NCBI GenBank assembly: GCA_040757655.1
Contig: JBFLWV010000038.1
Location: 1 to 5,674, forward strand
Length of the DNA: 5,674 nt
Direction: 5' to 3'
DNA from: 2-02-FULL-49-11 sp040757655
GTDB taxonomy: Bacteria; Patescibacteriota; Patescibacteriia; 2-02-FULL-49-11
The position numbers were made by a program, and so were the translations under genes. Shown here one piece after another: positions 1 through 4,027 of this stretch (position 1 is the stretch's first letter; every line of letters begins with the position of its first letter). The notes under the pieces are model-generated. The model did no database searches. It saw nothing but the letters and a program-made list of their open reading frames with translations, and was not told the DNA's origin.

Positions 1-53
1 CCAAGGTCTCTACCAATCATTTCGCGCTCAAATCGAAGCTGTATGTGAGGGCA

Positions 54-281
54 CTAATGGCAAGTTTTAAAGAGCTTCAGTCCTTGAAAAGTCAGTTTGC
101 ATTGGTAAGCCCTGCGTAACATCAGTATGTAAGAGCCGATACTGTGTTGGCGGCGAAATTTCCATCGTAGCCTTCGGGCGCGGAGATTGCTCCAGAGGAG
201 TCGTTCTGATTTAATCATTGAGCCGCGCAATATTTTTCTTAGGTGAACCTGCTTTGGCGTGTGGTGGATCATTATAGGCAT
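54..281 (-). pseudogene. Remnant of a DUF559-type endonuclease-like protein
   Basis: The first 50 or so residues read like the N-terminus of DUF559 proteins (Vsr-like PD-(D/E)XK fold, commonly solitary and linked to mobile DNA). Visible features are a basic helix with RKILRGS, then SERLLWSNLRARRL, then WKFRRQHSIGSYI. The family normally continues straight into a strand with a catalytic Asp (VDFYC-like) and then an E-x-D-G segment. Here the frame instead reads LMLRRAYQCKL and ends at a TAG at 54-56, with no catalytic acid. Near 104-115 a GATGTT in another frame could be the lost Asp-Phe, so a small indel is the likeliest lesion. AYQCKL back in the original frame suggests compensating shifts. 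Weak family-like traces (KLAI, then DLSAK) continue in another frame toward the left edge, so the remnant may run off the window. The ATG at 279-281 or the next one (270-272) could be the old start. The protein is probably non-functional. Confidence 0.6.
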
Positions 282-289
282 ACGTTCGT

Positions 290-335
290 AGCCGCACCCC
301 CTCTTTTATTCTCTCCCTTGCGAGGGAGAGCGGCT
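290..335. repeat. Nested palindrome between pseudogene and aldolase gene
   Basis: An inner hairpin CTCTCCCT / AGGGAGAG (311-318 and 323-330, loop TGCG) is enclosed by AGCCGC (290-295) and GCGGCT (330-335). The two stems share G330, so either the inner stem uses 7 bp or the outer one uses 5. It lies just downstream of the minus-strand aldolase stop at 343. No T-run follows on the minus strand, so it is a poor intrinsic terminator. It may act as a 3' mRNA-protecting hairpin or be a REP-like intergenic repeat. Confidence 0.6.
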
Positions 336-342
336 CGAATGG

Positions 343-1071
343 TTACACCAATGGTTTCACTCCCGACTTCTTCCAGTCGGAGAGGAATTTATTAAGGCCT
401 GCGGCAGTGAGCGGATGCTCGCTTAATTTTTCCAGAACCGCAAAAGGGCAGGTCGCAATGTCGCACCCCATCAGCGCGGCTTGTCTTACGTGCAGGGGTG
501 AGCGTACGCTGGCGTAGATGATCTGAGTTTCAAATCCATAATTGTTGTAGATCTCAATGATTTCTTGCACCACCTCGTTGCCATCATGTCCTGCGTCGTC
601 AATCCTTCCCACGAAGGGCGAAACATACGTGGCGCCTGCTTTGGCAACCAGCAAGGCTTGCAGAGGAGAAAACACCAGCGTCATATTGACAGGGATCTTT
701 TTCTTAACCAGCGTGCGGCAAGCTTTTAAGCCCTCAACAGTCGTGGGGAGCTTCACCACCACATTTTTCCCGAGTTTCGCAAGCGCGGCTCCTTCTCGTA
801 TCATGCCCGTAGAGTCTTGTGAGAGCGCTTCGAAGCTCACGGGTCCAGGGACGGTTTTCAGGATTTGTTGCGCGGTGGGGAGGAAATCATTTACCCCGTT
901 AGAAGTCCGTTCCGTTGACGGAACGGCATCCCGCTCAGCTGGATTACTTCTAACGGGGTGAACACCGTTTTTCGCGGCAAGCGTGGGATTGGTAGTACAG
1001 CCGTCTATGATGCCCCACGAGACCGCGGCTTTAATTTCGTCGAGATTGGCAGAATCAATAAAAAGTTTCAT
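343..1071 (-). CDS. fsa: Transaldolase / fructose-6-phosphate aldolase family protein with in-frame palindromic insert
   Basis: This is a cytosolic TIM-barrel class I aldolase of the small TalC/FSA (MipB) family, acting in non-oxidative pentose phosphate or fructose-6-phosphate carbon transfer. It opens with MKLFIDSANLDEI and TTNPT (residues 26-30). The Schiff-base lysine is K107 in VVVKLPTT, followed by MTLVFSPLQALLVAKAGATY and SPFVGRIDD (151-159). The C-terminus has HPLTAAGLNKFLSDW. At the position where E. coli FsaA has Tyr131, this protein has Phe153, as transaldolases do (TalB Phe178). Transaldolase activity is therefore more likely than true fructose-6-phosphate aldolase activity. Length is 242 residues. 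Removing residues 38-60 leaves 219, the normal family size. That block is extra, lies between NGV and NDF in the loop after the second barrel strand, and is encoded by a palindromic element. The start is a clean ATG at 1069-1071 with no visible Shine-Dalgarno site. The gene is divergent from the glucose dehydrogenase gene. The family call is firm; tolerance of the insert is inferred from the intact frame and conserved remainder. Confidence 0.93.
   Translation of the reverse strand: MKLFIDSANLDEIKAAVSWGIIDGCTTNPTLAAKNGVHPVRSNPAERDAVPSTERTSNGVNDFLPTAQQILKTVPGPVSFEALSQDSTGMIREGAALAKLGKNVVVKLPTTVEGLKACRTLVKKKIPVNMTLVFSPLQALLVAKAGATYVSPFVGRIDDAGHDGNEVVQEIIEIYNNYGFETQIIYASVRSPLHVRQAALMGCDIATCPFAVLEKLSEHPLTAAGLNKFLSDWKKSGVKPLV
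890..962. repeat. Palindromic element inserted in frame in the aldolase gene
   Basis: Perfect 14-bp arms ACCCCGTTAGAAGT (893-906) and ACTTCTAACGGGGT (946-959) extend to TTTACCCCG / CGGGGTGAA at 890-962 with one T-G pair. Inside lie two hairpins. One is 907-926, CCGTTCCGT / ACGGAACGG. The other is 928-944, ATCC / GGAT plus GC / GC around loop TCA. Only bases 927 and 945 are linkers, so the whole 73 bp folds as a compact three-way junction. It encodes aldolase residues 38-60 (892-960, 69 bp, 23 codons) without stop or frameshift. The flanks NGV (35-37) and NGV (58-60) are repeated at both edges. In concept it resembles Rickettsia palindromic elements, which also insert in frame in protein genes. 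No sequence relation to those is claimed. Confidence 0.88.
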
Positions 1072-1220
1072 AATGGTGGCACGTTATTGAATAAAGAGAA
1101 AAGGGTGTTCTCATGGAGTGAATTATAGTACAATGCAGGTATTATAGGTAGACTGTGTACGAAGATCGGTCGGCAGGATATAGTTCTCAGTTTTGAGTTT
1201 TACGTTTTGAGTTCAATGGT
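1072..1220. promoter_or_regulatory. Divergent intergenic region with tandem -10-like boxes
   Basis: This 149-bp gap separates the divergent aldolase and dehydrogenase genes. ATTATAG occurs twice (1122-1128 and 1141-1147), giving two TATAAT boxes on the minus strand 19 bp apart. The nearer one would give an aldolase leader of about 45 nt. No convincing -35 hexamer accompanies either. On the plus strand, TACAAT (1129-1134) and TATTAT (1140-1145) are candidate -10 boxes for the dehydrogenase, also with poor -35 regions. Just before the dehydrogenase start, TTTTGAGTT is repeated at 1191-1199 and 1205-1213 (period 14). Confidence 0.35.
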
Positions 1221-2342
1221 ATGTTTGCAGTAGGATTAAAGTTGAAAGAACCTGGGATTTTTGCCTTTAATCTCCCCAAGCCTCACATTGAGCGGCCGGA
1301 TGAGGTGTTGGTCAAGATTATCGCTACGGGGATAGACGGTACTGATAAATCGTTGTATCGTCATCACCTCGTGGATGCGCCTGCGCAGGAGGATTTTCTC
1401 GTCCTTGGGCATGAGACGTATGGGGTAGTGGAAGAGGTGGGGAGGGAGGTGAAAGATGTAAAACCGGGAGATTATGTGGTGCCAACGGTGCGAAGAGGGT
1501 GTGGTATTTGTACGGCATGTCGCAACCACCAGAGCGATTATTGCTATACGGGTTTGTACAAAGAACGGGGCATTCACAAGTTGCACGGTTTTTTGACGGA
1601 GTATGTCGTCGAACATGCGCATCATCTTGTCACGATTCCTCCAGATCTAGGTCCTATCAGCGTGTGGATAGAGCCGATGAGCATTATTATGAAGGCGATG
1701 GAGCAGATGCTCCTCATCCAGCAGCGCGTGCCATTCTTCTGCCCTCACCACCAGCATGGCTGGAGGACGGAGGACTGGGGAGGATGTAAGAAAGGCATTG
1801 TGATTGGCGCGGGACCATTAGGGTTTCTTGCGACCGCGGTGTTGGCGCACCATGGCATGGAGCTGTATAACGTGGAGATCGTGCCAGAGGATAATATCAA
1901 GGTGCAGTTTATCAAAGAGCTGGGCGCAAGTTATATTGACGGTAATGCATTTACGCCCCAGCAAGTCGCGCAAGGCATAGACCGGATTGATCTTATTTTT
2001 GAAGCCTCTGGCGCGAGCAAGCTCGCCATTGATTTTATCCCTGTCATGAGCAGGAATGCGATTTATCTCATGACTGGCGTGCCGCGGGTGTCAGGGAGGA
2101 ATGAAGAGTTTGACGCCGACCTTCTCCTGCGGCAGATAGTCAGGCAGAATCAGGTCATCATTGGGAGTGTGAACGGGAACCGCGAGCATTTCAAGAAAGC
2201 TGTCGCCATGGTACAGGAGATTGAGAAACGGTATCACCATATCCTCTCGCGTGCCATCACGCATCGGTTCCCCTTAAAGGATTTTGCCAAGGCATTTGAA
2301 CTCAAAGATCAAAATCAATTGAAGGTGGTATTAGAGCTGTGA
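1221..2342 (+). CDS. Glucose 1-dehydrogenase-like zinc MDR oxidoreductase
   Basis: This is a cytosolic medium-chain dehydrogenase/reductase that most resembles archaeal/bacterial glucose 1-dehydrogenases (glucose to gluconolactone with NAD(P)). The GroES-like N-terminal domain carries GIDGTD (37-42) and LGHETYGVVEEVG (62-74). The structural zinc loop has Cys94, 97, 100 and 108. GDH-type signatures follow: DYVVPTVRR (84-92), a tyrosine- and cysteine-rich YCYTGLYKERGI segment (107-118), LHGFLTEYVVE (121-131) and the catalytic-site Glu in WIEPMS (E151). The Rossmann motif is GAGPLG (196-201). The C-terminal half has the family-typical IIGSVNGNREHFKKAV and ends KVVLEL. The catalytic zinc set would be Asp39, His64 and Glu151, with Asp instead of the usual Cys. 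A linker at 170-191 is rich in Cys and His. Length of 373 is normal or slightly long. The start at 1221 keeps the whole first strand; no Shine-Dalgarno site is seen. Other sugar or polyol substrates remain possible. Confidence 0.85.
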   Translation: MFAVGLKLKEPGIFAFNLPKPHIERPDEVLVKIIATGIDGTDKSLYRHHLVDAPAQEDFLVLGHETYGVVEEVGREVKDVKPGDYVVPTVRRGCGICTACRNHQSDYCYTGLYKERGIHKLHGFLTEYVVEHAHHLVTIPPDLGPISVWIEPMSIIMKAMEQMLLIQQRVPFFCPHHQHGWRTEDWGGCKKGIVIGAGPLGFLATAVLAHHGMELYNVEIVPEDNIKVQFIKELGASYIDGNAFTPQQVAQGIDRIDLIFEASGASKLAIDFIPVMSRNAIYLMTGVPRVSGRNEEFDADLLLRQIVRQNQVIIGSVNGNREHFKKAVAMVQEIEKRYHHILSRAITHRFPLKDFAKAFELKDQNQLKVVLEL

Positions 2343-2357
2343 TATCATAAAGCCATT

Positions 2358-2537
2358 ATGCCCGCCTCAGTTTTGCGGGAAGTGAAGAGGTTGCATCAGT
2401 ACATCGAAATTTATAAAAGAGTTAATGCACTAATAGAGGTGCAAAATTTAGGGGGGTATGAGAATTCTTTTTTTCGGCGACATTGTGGGGAAACTGGGAA
2501 GACGCGCACTTGCAAAGGTGTTGCCAGAAGCGCGTGA
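2358..2537 (+). CDS. Possible small ORF (59 aa) overlapping the ymdB start
   Basis: ATG at 2358-2360 opens a 59-codon frame. It begins 15 nt after the dehydrogenase stop, in the same frame as that gene, and ends with TGA at 2535-2537, overlapping ymdB by 80 bp. The first 35 residues are protein-like and helical (LREVKRLHQYIEIYKRVNAL, then EVQNLGG). The part overlapping ymdB is basic and irregular. I do not recognise a family. It could be a real small gene, a leader peptide coupled to ymdB, or chance. A T7 run at 2466-2472 lies in the overlap. Confidence 0.25.
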   Translation: MPASVLREVKRLHQYIEIYKRVNALIEVQNLGGYENSFFRRHCGETGKTRTCKGVARSA

Positions 2538-3255
2538 GGAGCTACAGCCAGATGTGGTTTTGGCGAATGGAGAGAATCTTGCACATGGCATGGGCATTAC
2601 GCGCAAGACTCTCAATGAAATTTCCGCTCTTGGCGTTGATGTGGTGACGAGCGGAAATCATATCAACGACAAAGATGAATTCACCGCCATTCTCACGGAA
2701 CGCGAGAGTCGCGTCCTTCGTCCCGCCAATTACCCACCCGGCGTACCGGGGCATGGCAGTATTACCATTCCCATCGGCGTACGAACACTTACCGTCATCA
2801 ATTTGCTCGGTCGTGTATTTATGGATGAATGTCCGGACTGCCCCTTCCGTATCCTTGATGCGCTTCTCCAAAGCCCTGAGATTCAACAATCGAATGCCGT
2901 TATTGTCGATGTCCATGCGGAAGCGACTTCAGAAAAAACCGCTCTGGGGTGGTACGCGGACGGGCGCGTGTCCGCCCTCTTAGGCACTCACACGCATATC
3001 CCCACCGCCGATGCGCGGCTGCTCACCCAAGGTACTGCCTATGTCACTGATGTGGGCATGGTAGGCGCGCGAGATGGCGTCATAGGGGTTGAGAAGCAAG
3101 GCCCTTTAAAAAGATTCCTCACCCAACTCTCAACTAAGCTCGAAGTGCTGGAATCAGGCGTTGCACAAGTGAACGCGGTCGTTATAGACATTGATCCCAC
3201 TTCCCGCCGCGCGACAGCCATTCAGAGATTTGATCGGGAATTACCGATGGTGTAA
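2458..3255 (+). CDS. ymdB: YmdB-family metallophosphoesterase (cyclic nucleotide phosphodiesterase-like)
   Basis: This is a cytosolic calcineurin-like phosphoesterase of the YmdB/TIGR00282 family. The Bacillus subtilis member hydrolyses 2',3'-cyclic nucleotides and influences biofilm and motility choice. It is 265 residues, the normal family length. All dinuclear-metal ligands are visible: Asp8 (FFGDIVG), Glu39-Asn40 (NGEN), Asn67-His68 (GNH), His153 (DVHAE), and His178 and His180 (GTHTHIPTAD). Other family blocks are RPANYPPGVPGHG (88-100), LLGRVFMD (116-123) and TDVGMVGARDGVIG. The usual GNHTWDK is GNHINDK here, a small departure outside the ligands. The start MRILFFGDIVG is the canonical N-terminus. 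GGGGGG at 2451-2456 ends only one base before the ATG, too close for a normal Shine-Dalgarno site, while AGAGGT at 2435-2440 is too far. Initiation is therefore unconventional or leaderless. No rny or recA neighbour is present to hint at a pathway. Confidence 0.93.
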   Translation: MRILFFGDIVGKLGRRALAKVLPEAREELQPDVVLANGENLAHGMGITRKTLNEISALGVDVVTSGNHINDKDEFTAILTERESRVLRPANYPPGVPGHGSITIPIGVRTLTVINLLGRVFMDECPDCPFRILDALLQSPEIQQSNAVIVDVHAEATSEKTALGWYADGRVSALLGTHTHIPTADARLLTQGTAYVTDVGMVGARDGVIGVEKQGPLKRFLTQLSTKLEVLESGVAQVNAVVIDIDPTSRRATAIQRFDRELPMV

Positions 3256-3309
3256 ACTAAACGCAGAGATGGTCGCAAATTACTACGCTCATCAACGCAG
3301 ATTGAAATT

Positions 3310-3327
3310 ATCGAAAGGTCGATTTTT
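3310..3327 (+). terminator. Weak terminator-like hairpin after ymdB
   Basis: ATCGA (3310-3314) pairs with TCGAT (3319-3323) around loop AAGG, and T bases run to 3327. The stem is only 5 bp, so termination would be inefficient. It lies 55 bp after the ymdB stop. Confidence 0.3.
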
Positions 3328-3355
3328 CAACAACAAAATCCGCGTTTATCTGCGT

Positions 3356-3406
3356 TCGGCCGCGTAACGGTACAAACCATGAATTGCTAACAGTATGTGC
3401 GGCCGA
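3356..3406. repeat. GC-rich inverted repeat TCGGCCGC / GCGGCCGA
   Basis: Perfect 8-bp arms at 3356-3363 and 3399-3406 enclose 35 nt that include a mini-hairpin GGT-ACAA-ACC (3369-3378). It begins next to a TTTATCTGCGTT motif and ends 9 bp before the larger element at 3416. No promoter or terminator role is evident. Confidence 0.55.
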
Positions 3407-3415
3407 GAGTCCGCG

Positions 3416-3531
3416 TTTACCCCGCACTTTCTGCGCACTGAGAGTGTGCTTTACGATCTATTGAAGGCGAAGCCGCTCCGCTTTGAACAGAACGTTCAAA
3501 GCACTGTCGTGATTGGAAAGTGCGGGGTGAA
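3416..3531. repeat. 116-bp multi-hairpin palindromic element
   Basis: The outer arms are TTTACCCCGCACTTTC (3416-3431) and GAAAGTGCGGGGTGAA (3516-3531), a 16-bp stem with one T-G pair. Three internal hairpins follow. H1 is GCGCACT-GAG-AGTGTGC (3433-3449, one G-T pair). H2 is the short GGC-GAA-GCC (3466-3474). H3 is the perfect 9-bp GCTTTGAAC / GTTCAAAGC (3480-3488 and 3494-3502). The termini TTTACCCCG / CGGGGTGAA are identical to those of the element inside the aldolase gene; the interior differs. It ends 42 bp before HU. It is a candidate non-autonomous repeat element, or a structured RNA. Confidence 0.82.
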
Positions 3532-3561
3532 TCTGCGTGAAAACCCAATTCTAAACTATTC

Positions 3562-3567
3562 TATACT
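3562..3567 (+). promoter_or_regulatory. -10 box of HU gene, positioned for leaderless mRNA
   Basis: TATACT matches the -10 consensus in five of six positions and ends six bases before the HU ATG (3574-3576). Transcription would start at or next to the A of ATG. The -35 area (about 3539-3544, GAAAAC) is not consensus. No Shine-Dalgarno site lies before the gene, which agrees with leaderless translation. Confidence 0.5.
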
Positions 3568-3573
3568 TTAATT

Positions 3574-3849
3574 ATGAATAAGGCAGAACTCATTGAATCA
3601 ATCTCACAAAAAACCACACTCTCACGAAAAGATGTGGAAGCGATTCTCGATACGTTTGAAGAGATTACTCTTACCACGCTCAAAGCGGGCGGCGAGGTGA
3701 CGCTCACCGGGTTTGGAACCTTTATGACCAAACGCCGCGAAGCGCGCATGGGCGTCAATCCCCAACAGCCTACCGAAAAAATCCAAATCCCGGCTGTCAC
3801 CGTCCCGAAATTCAAAGCAGGGAAGAATTTGAAAGAAGCATTAAAATAG
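3574..3849 (+). CDS. hup: HU-family nucleoid DNA-binding protein
   Basis: This is a small basic histone-like protein that dimerises, bends DNA and compacts the nucleoid. At 91 residues it has the family's usual length. The two N-terminal helices (MNKAELIESISQKTTLS, then DVEAILDTFEEITLTTLKAGG) form the dimer core. LTGFGTF (44-50) is the conserved turn into the beta arm. The DNA-gripping arm runs R54-R58 to IPA (72-74) with the intercalating Pro63 in NP, then VPKFKAGKNLKEALK closes the fold. The arm tip NPQQPTEKIQIP is one residue longer than the common NPQTG form, a variant I associate with Patescibacteria. It is a single-gene unit with its own -10 box at the start codon and a terminator hairpin from 17 bp after the TAG stop. 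HU and IHF cannot be separated on sequence alone; HU is favoured because the gene is solitary and bears the HU arm motif. Confidence 0.95.
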   Translation: MNKAELIESISQKTTLSRKDVEAILDTFEEITLTTLKAGGEVTLTGFGTFMTKRREARMGVNPQQPTEKIQIPAVTVPKFKAGKNLKEALK

Positions 3850-3865
3850 TCTTACGTTGCATCCT

Positions 3866-3900
3866 GATAAGAGATCTGCCGCACCGGCAGATTTCTTATT
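3866..3900 (+). terminator. Strong hairpin after HU
   Basis: GATAAGAGATCTGCCG (3866-3881) pairs with CGGCAGATTTCTTATT (3885-3900) around loop CAC: 16 bp with two G-T pairs. The right arm is T-rich but there is no clean T-run, so it is an imperfect intrinsic terminator or a 3'-end stabiliser. Its last two bases overlap the -35 box of the next promoter. Confidence 0.65.
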
Positions 3901-3927
3901 GTGAACTTTTGAAAGAAATGATATACT
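3899..3927 (+). promoter_or_regulatory. Sigma70-like promoter upstream of the SpoIID-domain gene
   Basis: TTGTGA (3899-3904, four of six matches to consensus) and TATACT (3922-3927, five of six) are separated by exactly 17 bp. The start point would be near 3934, giving a leader of about 94 nt before the ATG at 4028. That leader begins almost at once with a hairpin and T-run. Confidence 0.5.
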
Positions 3928-3936
3928 ATTATTATT

Positions 3937-3961
3937 AAGACTGATGGATCCAGTCTTTTTT
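3937..3961 (+). terminator. Hairpin plus T-run just after a promoter: terminator or attenuator
   Basis: AAGACTG (3937-3943) pairs with CAGTCTT (3951-3957) around loop ATGGATC, and the T-run goes to 3961 (TTTTTT from 3956). The stem is 7 bp and moderate in GC. It can back up the HU terminator. As it starts only about 3 nt after the predicted start of the 3899-3927 promoter, it could also act as a leader attenuator or 5' stabilising hairpin for the SpoIID-domain gene. Confidence 0.55.
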
Positions 3962-3978
3962 CATCCTATACAAACGCG

Positions 3979-3992
3979 GATTTGCGCAAATC
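3979..3992. repeat. 14-bp perfect palindrome GATTTGCGCAAATC
   Basis: A perfect dyad centred on GC between the terminator-like hairpin and the SpoIID-domain start. It is embedded in ACGCGG...ACGCAGAT, the motif repeated in the 3256-3573 gap. It could be an operator for a dimeric regulator, or simply the loop-less core of a repeat. Confidence 0.5.
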
Positions 3993-4027
3993 AAGACGCA
4001 GATACATGTAGAATTGAATAATCCCCT

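Larger units (their letters stand above)
3256..3573. other. 318-bp structured intergenic region, no gene
   Basis: I see no plausible coding frame here. From left to right it holds copies of an ACGCAG/CCGCG repeat motif and a small hairpin ATCGA-AAGG-TCGAT followed by TTTT at 3310-3327, the only terminator-like site after ymdB. Next come an 8-bp palindrome with a 35-nt loop (3356-3406), the 116-bp multi-hairpin element (3416-3531), and the HU promoter next to the ATG. The density of palindromes suggests a landing zone for repeat elements, or a structured non-coding RNA. Confidence 0.7.

Noticed and set aside
557..961. 134-codon plus-strand open frame antisense to the aldolase gene
   Set aside because: A Ser/Thr-rich shadow of a well-conserved gene; no protein-like motif of its own.
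1236..1625. Minus-strand 129-codon frame and the nested 64-codon frame inside the dehydrogenase gene
   Set aside because: Composition is irregular and the opposite strand carries intact MDR motifs throughout.
2340..2357. Read-through of TGA between the dehydrogenase and the following in-frame ORF (recoded UGA)
   Set aside because: KVVLEL is the normal end of this family, and the SpoIID-domain gene also ends naturally at TGA, so a UGA-Gly code is not supported.
2361..2379. CCCGC / GCGGG hairpin as a terminator for the dehydrogenase gene
   Set aside because: The stem is only 5 bp with a 9-nt loop and no T-run follows.
3416..3531. tRNA or known riboswitch
   Set aside because: The multi-hairpin fold recalls a cloverleaf, but there is no 7-bp anticodon arm arrangement, no GTTCGA T-loop in place and no CCA-type acceptor end. 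I recognise no riboswitch motif.
3256..4008. CRISPR array
   Set aside because: The recurring ACGCAGAT/CCGCG motifs are short, degenerate, in both orientations and irregularly spaced.
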